Part shown: positions 38,801 through 51,902 of the stretch, in pieces
How positions within the stretch are numbered: the stretch's first letter is position 1
Layout of the letters: each line of letters opens with the position of its first letter
Assembly (NCBI GenBank): GCA_013399305.1
Contig: VXAI01000020.1
Coordinates: 3,162,371-3,226,370 of the forward strand
Length of the DNA stretch: 64,000 bases
Source of the DNA: Rostratula benghalensis
Taxonomy: Eukaryota > Chordata > Aves > Charadriiformes > Rostratulidae
Direction: 5' to 3'
Translations under genes and position numbers: made by a program
The notes under the pieces: generated by a model
The model's input: the letters and a program-made list of their open reading frames with translations, nothing else
Databases searched by the model: none
Told to the model about the DNA's origin: nothing

Positions 38801-40680
38801 TTTGAGACTACTGTAATTATTAAATGTATTATGGCTACATAGCCTTTTTTTTTAAGTAGGAACTCCCAGCAAAATAAAAGCTAATATGGCCTCAATATCT
38901 ATAGAACTAACAAAATACCTTGGAGTTTTGCTATTTTCATCCCAAATATCTGCCAGTGGACAGAGAGAAAGCTCTGGTTTTAACTGTGTCTTGTATTCAT
39001 GAAAAGTTTTCCTCTTCCTCTTATCAAGGCTGCAGAATGCACACAGCAGTAGATATGCTTGACGTTATCTGTAGGAGGATAAAAGACCACACAGCAGCTA
39101 CTCTGTGCTGGACAATTTTGAAGCTGTTGGGAGCTGTTTCTGTCCTTTCAAAGTATTACCACATGCACATCAGGGGCTGTGGTACTTTCTGGCCTAATTT
39201 AATCAATGTAATGTGGAAGATAATCTTTCAGACTATCACACAGAGTTGGATTTGGGTCTGGCACCCTTCAATTCTGAATTTCAGTGCTCCAAGATGCCAT
39301 CACTTACAAAAATGGATCCCAAATATAAAGAAACAGAACTGATAATAATAAATTAAAAACCTAAAAATGTACAAAAAAACCAAATAGCAAGAATGACGTT
39401 GCTCAATATTAAGCTGAATGTTCAAGATTTTGCTGGTGAAACAGATAATTTTTTCTTTTCTAAAGCACATATAACAGGGAAAGTATTGTTAAATAGTTTC
39501 ATGAGGTAGCATTAAAGTATCTTATGATTTGCCATTATTTCCTTATCTTCCCCAATAAACACAAATAGGCAGTTACGGAGAATAAGGCATTCATTGAAGA
39601 AATACTAAGCTATAGTAGCTAAAAAGTGCTGAACAACGTAAGTTGAAACCCAGTGTAGAAATATGTGTTGTATTTTAATGTGCATAAAGCTTTTAACCTG
39701 TGGAATGGCATTTAAAAGAACATTAATAATCAAGGTTCCTGTCATGGAATGAGTATAATCGTAGTCTTTTATATTTTTTTAGAGCCAGCTGAACTGTAGT
39801 TAACATTCAGATGCCTGTGTGATGGATGACTTAGAAATGATGTAGACGTTTCTTCTAAGCAATAAACTGCACTCAGGGTCTTTTTAAGTTTCTTTGTTCA
39901 AGGAAACACAGAGGTTGTTGTCGACTTACTGCCACAGTAACTAATTAGCTCGCATCCATTCAAAATGCTGAAGTTGTCAATACAATGCTTAATTTGGGTG
40001 AAAACAACCTAAAGAATGTTTATGTTCTCCAAAGCTTTCCTGCGATGTCAGTTAGTCTAATAAAGGCTACAAAGCTACTTTCTTTCATACCATTTGACCG
40101 TCATGACTGCAGCAAAACTACTACAGTGGGTAAGGACAACGAACTATATGAATTCACTAAATGATTAGGAAATATAAATATTATTAACGCTGGCACACAG
40201 AAAGCATTTAATACATATAAATGTGAAGAAGAAAACTAAAAGTAGCTAAGGATTTCAAGCATTTGGAACAATGGTATCTGAGTTTCACGTTACCATTTAT
40301 TTATGCTGCCATTCACAGGTTTCAGGGTCGGACAACTCCCACACGTTGTAGAAAAGAGGTGACTGTGGGTGTTGAAAACAGAGACATGCCTTCTAATTAG
40401 ATGTAGTCAGGTATATGTCTTGCTGTGAACAGGCTAACTCTTCTTGGGGAAAAAAAAAGAGCCATTATACATATATTGGGGGTGATATAGAACAGTAAAC
40501 GTTTAAGAACAAGGCTGTGGATTACTTCACTGAAAATCATATTTAATCAAGTTGTTGTGATTTGTCACAAAGAGACCACTTCTCCAACGTTACCTTTTCA
40601 TATACCATTTCTTTTCAGGTTAATTTCGGATGATTTTGTCAGGAAATGCATTTTCCTGTAAGAAACATTCCCAGCAGTAG

Positions 40681-41050
40681 TCAGCACCAGTGACAAAGGG
40701 TGTTCCTCAGGGGTTAGTATTGGGACTGGCGCTGTTTAACATCCTTGTCAGTGACAGGGACAGTAGGATCAAGTGCACCCTCAGCAAGTTTGCTGACGAC
40801 ACCAAGCTGTGTGGTGTGGTCAACACATTGGAGGGAAGTGATGCCTCCAGAGGGACCTGGACAGATACCAGGAAGAAGTTCTTTACTGTGAGAGTGGTGA
40901 GGCCCTGGAACAGGTTGCTCAGAGAAGCTGTGGATCCCTGGAATTGTTCAACGCCAGGCTGGTCTACTGGGAGATGTTCCAAGTCCCCTGCCCATGTCAG
41001 GGACTTTAAAATCCCTTCCAACACAAACCATTCAATGAGTCTATGATTTT
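40681..41050 (+). mobile_element. CR1 LINE fragment with internal deletion
   Basis: The left part encodes the reverse-transcriptase palm: GVPQG-VLG-LFNI followed by [10 protein letters not shown], the motif carrying the paired catalytic aspartates. At about 40864 it jumps directly to the CR1 3' region (AGGAAGAAGTTCTTTACTGTG, GGCCCTGGAACAGGTTGCTC, GGGAGATGTTCC, TCCCTTCCAACACAAACCATTC) and ends in a diverged TCTATGATTT tail. Everything normally lying between, the RT thumb and C-terminal segment, is missing. Loss is roughly a kilobase judged from the family, not measured. The copy is 5'-truncated, diverged and non-functional. No clear target-site duplication was found by eye. Confidence 0.93.
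40690..40863 (+). pseudogene. CR1 ORF2 reverse-transcriptase remnant (palm motif)
   Basis: An open frame of 118 codons begins here, but only its first 57 or so residues are pol-derived. They include GVPQG and the FADD catalytic box of non-LTR retrotransposon reverse transcriptases. Past the deletion junction the frame reads translated 3' UTR and is meaningless. No endonuclease domain or upstream palm blocks remain, so no activity is possible. Confidence 0.88.
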
Positions 41051-42111
41051 ATATTAAATCAGAGCTGGAAAATATAGACAATTTACATAAAACTAGAACT
41101 GTACCGTAATAGATATTTTATATATATATGATACCAGGGCTGGGATTGTAACAGACACTATATTAAAATGTATAATTATTTTGTTGTTAAATCTCAATTC
41201 TAAGCAGAAAAGGGGAAGACAAAAATTAATTTAGTTTATTCTAAATAATTAGTATTTTTTCCACTTGATAAACTGTGCCAGTAAAATTAATGGAGATTCA
41301 CCTTAGTCTTAATGTTTACCTTTTAAGTCTGGAATTATATATGCTGTCACAGATTTTAACGCAAATTAAGAAACTATGAGTGTTTTGATTCAGAAAAGGG
41401 ATTGTAATCAGAAGAACGTAAAAGCTTAATCAATGAAAGGATAAATAGAATGTTTTAATATATTACACAATGGTATAATATTATAATTATTACACCTTGA
41501 TATGATATCATCCCCAGCATGCACTGTATTCACGTTACAAAATAATGTGAAAACAATTAACAGTTTTCATAGGACAAAATTAAAATATTAAAAACCCAAA
41601 TAACTATTTCCCTCAAAAGGTGTTTGGATTAGTTTTGACAACAAGACATTCTGACATTTCTTTTACCAGTAGTATCTTCCTGGTGCATTTGCAATGGGAA
41701 ATCCCTTACCCAGGGTATGTCTACTGATGCAACACATATGTTTGGGAAAGACAGCAAAGGAGAAATTAAATTCACTGTTCACTCTGTCCCTGAAATTTCA
41801 CCTGATGATCAGCAGAGTTAGCTAGCATGCATTGGAAGAGATTTAACCTGTGACACCACTGCTATTTCAGACCTCAGCCTTCCACACAACAGTTGAACAA
41901 GTAAATTTATGTCAATTTTTACTGTCAAAAAGACGACTTGGATTTTTTAACATATACTAACAGTAGCATATTATTAAATATATTTCTAGCTATTAATAGC
42001 TGAGTTCTCAAAATAGCAAAGATATCTTGAATACAGCTCATGGAATTATTGCTGGCACAATTTTTCCCCTTTGCAGTATAACATTCCATAGGCTTGTTCA
42101 TGTACATGCTG

Positions 42112-42134
42112 TGTGTGTATATATACATATATAT
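42112..42134 (+). repeat. TG/TA-rich simple repeat
   Basis: GTGTGTGTATATATACATATATA-type dinucleotide tract, short and imperfect. Confidence 0.8.
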
Positions 42135-44559
42135 CCAAATTAGAAGAATGTATTTGCATTCCAGTAGTATTACTTGGAGTACTAAGTATTATTCAAGGTG
42201 AAGAAGAATATCATAGAGGCCATATTTAAATATATAACTAATTGTAGAATGCGTCTCCCTTTTCCTTCTGAACTTTTTACATTTACTGTGGGACAAAAAC
42301 ACTCACACAGGCACTTACTGCAGATATGCTATAAATAAAACCCATGTTTTACCGGGGAAGGAACTGTTTCTAGTTTTACATTTGACTAAATGAAGGGATC
42401 CTGGTACAACCCATGAACACTACTTCATATTAATATAATGCCCTTTTGTTCTAACTCTGCCTCATGAGAGTTTTAGAAATGGATCAGAGTCCAGACCCAA
42501 ATCCTGTCACCTCACAATACTCAACACTGACCAGATACTCATGGCCAACACAGAGTACCTAACGCTGATGTCTGCTGTGGCTGGCACAAAGCACTAAGTC
42601 ATTAACCAGCACTTGCTGGTTAACCAAAAATTTGGTTGCTATGTGTTCATACTGAAATTCAAACATTTCTGACTGTCTGCTTTGAATAAATCCTTTTTTG
42701 TGACTTTTTGGTGGATTCCCATCTGCACGGGGAGCTATCACTGCCTATGGAGAGAAGACATATCAGAGGCATGGCCAGGCGAAGAAATGTGAATAAAAGG
42801 AAGCTTTATGTGTTGATTTCAGCTCTCTGGGTCAACAATAGATGACCCAAGAAAAGCTGCTCTAAACTGTTGCAGCAACTGAGGGAGTTGTAAATATTTT
42901 CACATCAATCCCCCTTTCAGTTGCAGAAAAAGAGCTGGTTTGGCTTAAAAAAGAAAGAAAATTGAAGTATGCTTAAGGAAGTTAAGCAAATCTTAGTTGA
43001 AAGAAAACTGCAAAAGTAGGACAGAAATCCACAGAGGTATTATCAAAAAGTGACACTAACATGGTTGCACACTGACTTCTTTTTGACGAAGTAAAAACCT
43101 GGCTGATTCTGAGGCCTGCAAAATAGTCAAATTCTCAGATTTGGTGTCAAACCAAGAGGAAATATTCCTGTACGCAACAACAGAAGCAATTACACCATTT
43201 CTGATTTGAAGCTAAACGCATGCAGATATTTTCATACAACGTAAACGCTGGCTGCTGTTAGCCATTGTGGTGACTCACGTACTGGCCCCCATGGGAAGGC
43301 CATTGCTTAGTTTTGTTAGGGGAGAAAACACAGGCCATATCTATGTTTGTGACAATTCCCAGCTGTCTTCCCTACTGGTGACAAAAATAATTAGCATAAA
43401 TAGATTTTTAGCTCTTTAATGCCTCCAACAGTATAATGCAATGAGAATACATTTGCAGAAAACCACACAATTTCTTATAACATTTTTATGTTTTATATGT
43501 GATTTATTACTGTTTATTATTTATTATGCCGCCTTCTACTGTTAATACATTTGCACTGAAATACTCTTTAGGGAAGGGGGGCCTCAAAGTGGAAAATGAA
43601 GTAACTGTGGAGTGACTGTTCCCAACACAGAACATACCTATTATGTAGTCAGACTACATCTATTGCATTTCAATGTATAGCTCTGTGATTTGGCTTACTT
43701 CTTAACCAGTCTCTAACTACAGAATTGACATGTTCAATGGCAGGGCTGTCTGCCAGCTGTGATGTACAATAAGGTAAAGATCTGTTCAGATTAAAAGTTT
43801 TCACCTGAAATCTTTTCATGTGCAATGAATTTACTTGTCAAATTGGATTGCCCTGCACAAGCAAAGTAAATAGATGTAGTTAAATGGTTGCAAATGACTG
43901 ATGGAGAACCGGTCAAGCAGGTGCAAAATGACAGACTATTTGTCAGGATGTGACCCCCATTTATACAGCCCATATAAACGTGTATGAATACCCTTCATCG
44001 TAGGAGGAACGATACCTATAGCTTACTAAACCTTCAACTGTACCATGGATCTGGTTCATTGTCTCCGTCACAGAGCTTTGGGATACCTTCACTTACGCAG
44101 CCACCTTTTCTGATGCTGGAAAAGTACAGTGTTATGGTTTACGTGTTCTCTGACTGATGACAATGAAACTGTATATTGTGCTACTTATTATTAACAAGCA
44201 CTTAAAAGTAAAATATTATATATATTTTGCCACTGTTTTGCAACCAGAAGTTCAGGATTCAAATGAAGGGATACGAAATTCTTGCTAGAAAAGTTAAGAG
44301 TTCAGCAGCGGAAAGGCCAAGAAAAGAGAGAAATCTGCTCTTTAACTGTCCTGGTCCATTACGCAACAGACATTAAAAGGTATGGATTTATTTCTCTGAA
44401 AAATCTGACAGTTAAAAAGGACAATGTCAAGGCATTTGATATACATGGACAGGTTCACTGGTGTTCTCTGGCTGCTTTCAGCAGCTCAAGTAACGCAAAA
44501 CAGCCATAAACTCAGCCAGATTTATGGCTGCTTTGTTTGCTAGAGCAATGAAAAAGCGG

Positions 44560-44745
44560 CCAGGGTGTCCCAGTGAAAATGGCCCATATGCTGCGGCCTA
44601 GATTCTCAACAATAGGAACCTAAATCCACATTTAGGTGATTAAATAAGTGGCCTGCTTTTCTGAAGTGCTGAGCCTACTTACGTCCCACTGAGCCATTAA
44701 AAGAAGTAACTTGAGTTTCCCCTTTTCTGGTGTGTGAAACCACCT
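44560..44745. mobile_element. Probable ancient amniote interspersed repeat with palindromic core
   Basis: The segment contains AACCTAAATCCACATTTAGGT, a near-perfect palindrome, followed by GGCCTGCTTTTCTGAAGTGCTGAGCC. These words closely resemble a repeat seen in turtle, crocodilian and, as relics, bird genomes (blocks such as CTGAAAATCAGGCC and GAAGTGCTGAGCACC). I recognise the style but cannot name the family with certainty. It has no coding capacity and its boundaries are approximate. Confidence 0.45.
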
Positions 44746-45367
44746 GCAGCAGCTGTGGTGTCAGGCTGTGTCTGAGGGAGTGAGCCACACAGGGCAAGTC
44801 TTTTGAAGATGGCACTTGTAGATGGCATCTGGTATGTGATGAGCAAGGCATGTCCCATAGTGTTTGGCAAAGAGTTGGATGAGGTGTATCTCTACACCCA
44901 GGATGTGGGGAGAGGGGTTGATTAGGTGACACACACACGGCACTGGAGATATGATAGTCCTGATTCAATGCTCAGCAGCCTGGAAAATCAGAATGTGCTT
45001 GTGTGAACCTAAAAATAGATCTACAGGAGCAATTAATCCTAATGGAAAATACACACATCGTTAACAGAACCTTGTCACTCGTTGAAAGATGGGCAAGAAA
45101 ATGCAACAGTACATCAACATGTCGTTGCTTCTAGTGTGCATGTTTTCCGGCTACACTCATTGTTTTGATTTTTGCAGGGCTGATGTGGATTTCTCCTGAT
45201 GCTGGAGAAGAAAGAATGAAAGCTATACCTTACTTAACAGCCAAAGAAAGAAATGAACATTTCAAGTGCAGATGCAAATGCAAAGATAGATCAGATTTTT
45301 GACCTCTTCCAAATCTGAAAGTCAACCTAGAGGTAGGGGAAGTAGGAAGGATAAAAATAAACTTAAA

Positions 45368-45368
45368 N
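45368..45368. other. Single ambiguous base (N)
   Basis: One unresolved base inside an A-rich stretch. Confidence 1.
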
Positions 45369-48313
45369 AAAAAGCGCAAAGCATGGCAGTAGTGCTCTTT
45401 TAAAGTGATTAACTATTATTAAACCCTTTACTTTGGGATTGCAATGCGCTGTGGCATTAGCTTTTAGGGCCAAAAAAGGCAGAGCTGTTTCTGAAGCAAA
45501 TTTCTTACAGCCAAATCAGAAAGGTTTACCTCAATATAAACTTCTTGCACTATTGAACTTTTCCTCCTACACATTAAAGCACCAGATTTGTAACTCATTC
45601 AGGTTGGTACAGAACAACAGGCTTCAGCTGAATGCAGTTTATTTATGTCAGCTGAAGATATGATTTTCTCTGCTAATTTTTTCTGGATTGTATCAGTGAC
45701 AACAGACTGATGATCCAAGTATTCTAGAATTTATGAAATGAAGCCTACGTAGGGAGCTTAATTTTGCAGCCAGTCTTCTGTTATAAGCAGCAGTCAGAGG
45801 ATGTTAATTTAAATACCTTGGTTTTTTACGGATTTCTGAGGAAAAGCAGATTTTTTTTTGTTCTTTTCCATTTGAAATTTTCTAATTTTCAACACCATTT
45901 TTAACTGAAAAAAGAAAGTGATCTATTGATTTACCAAAATGCACAGTAAATAAGGAAGAAAACATAAGCACAAAAACCTATAGTTGTTAATGCCAGATTT
46001 CAAGTATTTCTTTTAGCTATGATTGTTCAAATAAATCAAATGGTAATGTTTAATCTTTCTACTATAATCTGATAGACAGTAACTTAAAAACTGAGTTTGT
46101 CACACCGTAGTCTGTCACTGAAGCAAAATATAGTATGTTTGTTCTAATTCAGGAGGTTACAATAAAAGCTATGGTGATAGTTGAAACAAATGCATTACAA
46201 AATTGAAATGATTCTTCACTAAAAATTTCCTGGAGCAATTTTTATGCTTAGCTGAGAAATCTCAAAAAGGAATGAGTAGAAACTTCAGCTTCTAAATTGA
46301 GAAGAGCATAGTCGATCTTAAATTGAACAGATCATAAAAAAATAACCCAACCCCCCCTAAAACAATGTCCCCATCCCAAATAAAATCCTCACCCAGTTTC
46401 CTCTGTCACATACTTTGAAACGTAGTGTTCATCAGCAGTAAAATCTTCCATGCTTCCCTTTGAAATAGCTTGTCTGGGCAGCATGGATCTAAACTATTTC
46501 ACCAGCTTCTGTCAGAGCTGAGAATCCCATTAGTACTTTTGCTTCAAACACAGAGCGATATCAGAGCGAGGGGCAGAGGAGGAACATGCTGCTGTTCCAC
46601 ATGTGCTCAGGCCCCTTACAAGAGCATCCTCCAGGGTATTTTTCCATACAGTTCCTAACCTTAAGCCACCCTTTCCAAAGGCTTTCATCTGTAGTAGAAT
46701 GGGGTATCATAAAATGTGTGTTCACCCTCAGGAGACATGGCAAAGGTTACCAGGCATTATTGACCTGCAGTGTAATAATGTCCCTCAAGACTAACCTTTA
46801 AAGCTTTCAGTTCTGAGTAAGTAAGACTAGCTGGATCTTTTCTATGTCTCTGGGAATATTATAACTTCTCATAAAGCTATGTAGAAAGAATACTGAAAAA
46901 GGGCAAGAGGAAATTGCCACCTTCTCTAAGACAGGCCTGCAAGGCACACATGTACTTGGCTTACACAAATCTCTACTGTTTGTTAAGTTGCTTGGTCAGA
47001 TTGGTATTGCCAACATCAATATGATTTTAACAATGTTAGGAAAGAACAATCTGGCTATAGAGTATCTTCATCCTTTTGTTTCAATAAATTGAATGATGTT
47101 TAACGCACAGCTTTCCTGGATCCATACTTGGTATACATTGGCTAGATACTTAGAAACTGATGCAGCTAAAACCTTAATGTTAGTGAGAATCGGGCCCTCT
47201 AGTTTAGATTACAGGAACAATTTCCTCCATTGCTAAAGGCTTTTTAAACATAAGAATATCTGTTATTTGGCAAAATTAGGGAAATCTAAAATTTCCTTAA
47301 AGTGCAGCAGATTACAAGACCTATCTTGTTTTTTATGGAGACACATTTTTCAGGCTAGAGATGCCTAATAAGTGGTTTAATGGCCTCCACCTCAGAGACA
47401 GTCAGACAGTGCTTTAATTTTAAAATGAGACAAAGCTAATAGTAGAATTTTGCAAGACTATCTAAGCCATTTAGAATCACAACTGACTGAAATTTACCAT
47501 TTTGAATAGCCTAGTGTTGTGGTTTCACAGAACTGGATCAGAATGTATGAGACAGAGGAGGGCTACTGGAAAGGACAAATTTATTCCAGTACTTTTTTCC
47601 TGCAATGTCAGTGGAGTTTATTTATTTATAAAGCAGAAACTGGATGCCCCTTCATATTCCTGTGTCTTTCAGGGATATTGACATTTACACAATATGTACT
47701 GCAGTGACTTCTCATATCAACCATCAGCCACTTTACCAGTTAGTGCACCAACTGAGAATGTTAATCATAAAACTAAAATCCTTTACGTATTTTATACTGT
47801 GAATATTTCACAGAATATGCTTTAGGTGTCCTTGATGTCCCTGAAAATTATACCTACAACAGCTTAAGAAAGACCTGTCTACTTTCTGTTTTTCCATATC
47901 AACATTTCAAAAATATGGGGAAAAATGATCCCCAGAAAACCAGAATCAGATTCAAACAAGAGAATAGTATTAATAATAAGCCCAGTAGTGCCTGTCAATC
48001 CCTTTTCCAAATTTGATCAGAAATACTTGACCTTGTCGAGAATTCAAAGTTAACCCTAAGTACACAGAACAATAGAGAACACTTGAATACAGTTTCATCT
48101 CATTAAAACTTCACCTTATGCTTTAGCACATTTTAACTATTGCAAGTGCTAGGAAATAAATCTGTGCCTTGAACATGATATATATGTAAGAGCTTGGTAA
48201 TTTCCATCAGGTACCTAACAGAAAAAAATATGTATTGTGAAACTGCTACCTATTAGAAAATCCAAGGAATGAAAGAAGAATGAGAGCTGATTTCCTTAAA
48301 ATTCCGTAACTTT

Positions 48314-48326
48314 CCCCCCCCCCCCC
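48314..48326 (+). repeat. Poly-C tract (C13)
   Basis: Homopolymer; length probably uncertain. Confidence 0.95.
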
Positions 48327-48356
48327 GCCTTAAGGACTGGCTACAGTAAAGAGCTC

Positions 48357-48378
48357 CTGTAAGAATACTGTAAGAATA
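48357..48378 (+). repeat. Perfect 11-base tandem duplication
   Basis: CTGTAAGAATA occurs twice in direct succession. A partial third copy (CTGTAAGA) follows after five bases. Confidence 0.93.
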
Positions 48379-48723
48379 TCTCCTGTAAGACCTGTTGGAG
48401 AGCAGCACTATATGCATACTGATGCCTCAGTAGCACATGGTGCCTGAAAGTCATAGTTTAGGTATAACAGTTTCACACTCAGATATTACTTTAGCAAACT
48501 GCATTTTCCTCTTTTCCATTTCTTTCTAAATATTTAGTATTTATTTTAGCTCATGAATTATTTAAGTAAATAAGGTAAAGGATATTTTTTATGGTTGTTA
48601 AACTGTTCAAGTCTGTATTGCTAACATATTTCTTTTGATTCTATAAAATCTAGTCATAACATACACTTCTTCATTCAAACCTAAACTTCTTCCTTATGAT
48701 GTGATTTATCTGAGCTGTTTTGG

Positions 48724-48770
48724 TGGTGTTTTTTGTGGTTTGTTTTTGTTTGTCTGTGTGTTTGTTTTGA
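48724..48770 (+). repeat. T/G-rich (TTTG)n-like simple repeat
   Basis: Irregular GTTT/TTTG units on the + strand, low complexity. Confidence 0.8.
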
Positions 48771-49619
48771 AAAGCCCCCAACCCTTTAATAACTACAAAT
48801 CTGGAGCACTAATAATCAATCCATTTGCTCTCATTTAGACAGTCAGCTTTAGAAAGGTAGAGGCATTATGATGTGATGAGATCTGGTCATAATTCCCTAT
48901 AATCTGAGACTCTCTGGTCTGGTGAGTCTCAAGTTCTGAAATAAAAGAGAGCAAAAGAACCCAACAAACAAAACCAAACCATCACCACTACCAAAAGCAA
49001 ATACGAAATATATTGAAACTGTCTTGCATTGGAAATCAGTTAGCACTGAGTACCACTAAACAGTGGACTTTCAGTAGGCTAGCAGCTAGGTTACCTGCCT
49101 AAGTGAATGTAGGTTATAAAGCCAGAAAGCCTTGTAATGACAATTTTATTGCTGGCAATGCAATCATGTTGAATACATTTCTCCCTTAAGTTTATTAACA
49201 CTGTTAGGGAAAAAGCCATTTTCTTATTACCAAAACCAGCATCCAAGGCTAATGCTTCAATAATATTGAAACCCCTCCTTACTTTCTGTAGATAGTTGTT
49301 CTGTTGAGTCAAGGAAACTCCAGGACAATTCAGAAATCAGTCCATCCGGTGCAAAGGTGCAAAAGGGAAGGATTTGCAATAGGAACTGACAGCTGCCTTT
49401 TAAGATAGAAATTGGGGAACGCTGTGGAATGTAATTGGTAAGGAAATACCGGTCTGCAGTCTCAGTTCCTTGTGAACTGTTCAGTGGCAGAGCAAGACTT
49501 GTAGAGTGTTTTTTCATGCCTTTTGGTGAGAGAAAACATGTAATCACTGCACATAGTCATTAAGATCCTCATAATTAGCCTGCCATTAATGCACGAGTAT
49601 ATCCTGTTTGTTATTTTAT

Positions 49620-49707
49620 TTGGAGGATCTGGAGATGTTAGGTTTCTGATTGGACTTGATGATCTTGAAGGTCTTTTCCAACCTAAATGTTTCTATGTGT
49701 TCTATGT
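49620..49707 (+). mobile_element. Short CR1 LINE 3' tail
   Basis: Reads GATGTTAGGTTTCTGATTGGACTTGATGATC followed by AGGTCTTTTCCAACCTAAATG and degenerate TTCTATG repeats, the CR1 3' UTR and terminal octamers in sense orientation. Only about 85 bases remain, so reverse transcription stopped very early or the rest has decayed. The 3' end is of the same type as the copy at the right edge of the window. Confidence 0.88.
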
Positions 49708-51673
49708 CCTAGTTTATTTTAGCTTTGAGAATGATGCTAGGAAGTCCTCCAGCCCAGCTCCCAAAACTATATAATGGCATTCTCTGCAAAGCTAAAAGCG
49801 TGCCCTCTGGCACTTCTCCAGTCAGATCCATTGATCAGGAGGTGACTAATAAGGCCCCAAAATATTATTCTGACTCACATCACTCCCTGTGGGTGAGTGA
49901 GTTATTTCCAGAAGTTTGCCAGATCTTAGGGAAGATATTGAAAAATATCTGGCCTTGCAGGTCCAATGGAAGTTCAGAATAAGATTTCTGTTGACACTAT
50001 CTAATTTCTGGTTCCATTTGACTAGGGCAGTTAAGCAACTACACTATCACATGTCACAGAGATGGTAAATTATTGTCCACCTGAAAACTGGATAGCCCAA
50101 GCCAGACTCCTCATATCCCTCCCCATAAACTCACAGTCAAAAAAAGTGTTGGAAGCTGAGGAATGCAAATCTGAATCCCCATATTTTATGGACAGTCCTG
50201 GCTCACAGGCAGGTAAAAAGTAAAAGTAAATGTAAAAGTAACTTAGGAGTTTACCCTTTGGATTTGTATGTTTGACTGGCTGATTCCTTCCCAAGGTGAG
50301 GATATGAGCTTTTGAATCATACTTCTAAGGCACTTGATTCTCTCATTTTATATAGGGAGCAGAGCTCATAGTTCTGAGTTTTGAATGATACTTATGGGGA
50401 TAGGTTCTTTAAAATAATTATTTTTCTATCTAGATATCAAAGTTTTTTGGTAAGGCCCTTGGAGAACCAAAGGATTAGACTACTTTGATTTCAGTTGTCA
50501 ATCAAAGTCAGTAGGAAGCACATTTAAGCCTGGAACAAATACCACCGTGGCACTTTGGTGCTAAACCCAGGCACCGGTTCTGTTTCTATCATTACCGAGG
50601 CAAAATGTAGTACACTATATATTGAACACTTTTCCCTGAAAAGCTGAGAAGTTGAAGCATTGAGTACTTTTTTCCTTCTTCTCGCAGGTGCATCTGATTC
50701 AGTGTAAAATTCATGACTGAGAGGCACACTTGAGGGAGAATGCACAGGATGACACCTCTTTTTCAGTTTTCCCTTGTGAATATACACAGCAAATGCATTT
50801 CGCTTCTATTGCATGTAATTTTTGGAGTTTGACTTTTTTGCCTGTTTCCTCATATCATTCTCTGCTATGAAAGGACAGGAAAAATGTATGCTCTCCAAAG
50901 AAGGGGGTGGTGATGCCTTTGCTCTATGATTTCCAGGGACTGTAGTATGAGAAAACCTGGAATATGGAATATTCATACATAATTCCTGTGGTGTCCCTAG
51001 ATAAAGCTTCTCTTTAATGTTTAATGATGCAATTTCCAAATAGTGGTTTATTGGAAGACAGTTGGTGTTTGGATCTAATTTCATACAAAGAATAGAAGGT
51101 CAGAGTTCTTTTATTGAAATTTGTTCCATGTCCACCCAAAGAAAATCAACCCATTTTCCCTTCTAAAGTCACCTCTAGAGACTCTGTGTCTTATCACGAG
51201 TATATATTGCAGACGGTCTAGTGTCTTCCTTGGTGAAAGATAATATATGAATGCAGTATTTTTATTACAATCATAGCATATATTTTGAAAAAGCATGGCA
51301 GTAAGATACATAAGTACAAAAGCATTATTACAATGGAAACATATTTTTAACAACTTCTGAAGCCAATATAACAGCAATTACTGAGGTAATTCACTAGCAT
51401 AATAAAATAACTTATTTATCATAATAAATTATCTCAGGATTAGAAAATAAAACAATACTTTAGCTACGGTCTGTCAGAGGGGGCAAATTTAAGTATTCTG
51501 CTTTATATGAGACATTTGAAGAGACAAATCAGGTAATTTTATATTAGATAATTAAAGTCCTTTTAAAAGCCACCCACACTTGGAAGAAAGAAAAGAAAAT
51601 ATAATTCCCAACAGAGCTAGTAATCCACCTTCCTCTTTAGGAAAAAAAAAAAAAAGTCTAAATCAGAAATTAA

Positions 51674-51684
51674 CCCCCCCCCCC
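51674..51684 (+). repeat. Poly-C tract (C11)
   Basis: Homopolymer, preceded at about 51641-51655 by a poly-A run. Confidence 0.95.
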
Positions 51685-51806
51685 AAGTGTAGATCCCAGA
51701 TTCTAAGGATTAAGTTATAAAAAGCCCCTCAGACTGACCTCTGGTATTTTGGAAGAAAGCCCAGTGTGTAATGAGGGAGTTAGAGAAAGACAGAAAAAGC
51801 AACATC

Positions 51807-51829
51807 TTTTTTTTTTTTTTTTCTTTTTT
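51807..51829 (+). repeat. Poly-T tract interrupted by one C
   Basis: A long T run, a C and six more T. It doubles as the polypyrimidine tract of a possible splice acceptor at 51840-51841. Confidence 0.9.
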
Positions 51830-51841
51830 GTATGCTTACAG

Positions 51842-51902
51842 TGCCATCAGGGACTTTATCTGGGTACGCTGGGTAAACAACACAGTGGAATTATACCGGT
51901 AG
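51842..51902 (+). other. Candidate terminal exon segment (speculative)
   Basis: A very strong polypyrimidine tract leads into TGCTTACAG, and the sequence that follows is unusually complex and keeps CpGs (ACGCTGG, ACCGG) within AT-rich DNA. One frame, starting GCC at 51843, reads AIRDFIWVRW, continues to ELYR, and stops at TAG 51900-51902. Alternatively a weak donor (CCG|GTAGTC) follows. I do not recognise the peptide, and a poly-T tract beside any AG will imitate an acceptor, so this may be chance. Confidence 0.15.

Larger units (their letters stand above)
35382..40680. other. Noncoding stretch including a GC-rich patch at 37.37-37.87 kb
   Basis: No gene recognised. A perfect hairpin is at 35678-35698 (listed). 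The patch 37370-37870 is clearly richer in G+C than its surroundings and supports long overlapping frames on both strands (147 codons on the minus strand, 37428-37871) without a known domain. A 140-codon + frame at 38920-39342 is also unrecognised. Confidence 0.6.
41051..49619. other. AT-rich noncoding stretch, no gene recognised
   Basis: Very AT-rich, with dense TAAT/ATTA words in 41.0-42.2 kb and open frames below about 100 codons. It contains the palindromic ancient repeat at 44.56-44.75 kb, one ambiguous base (45368), a C13 run and an 11-base tandem near 48.3 kb, and a TTTG-rich tract at 48.72-48.77 kb. A fragment at about 47180-47200 (GTGAGAATCGGGCCCT) weakly echoes the same ancient amniote repeat class. 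Confidence 0.65.

Noticed and set aside
38920..39342. 140-codon open frame
   Set aside because: Translation shows no domain I know and the region looks like ordinary AT-rich noncoding DNA.
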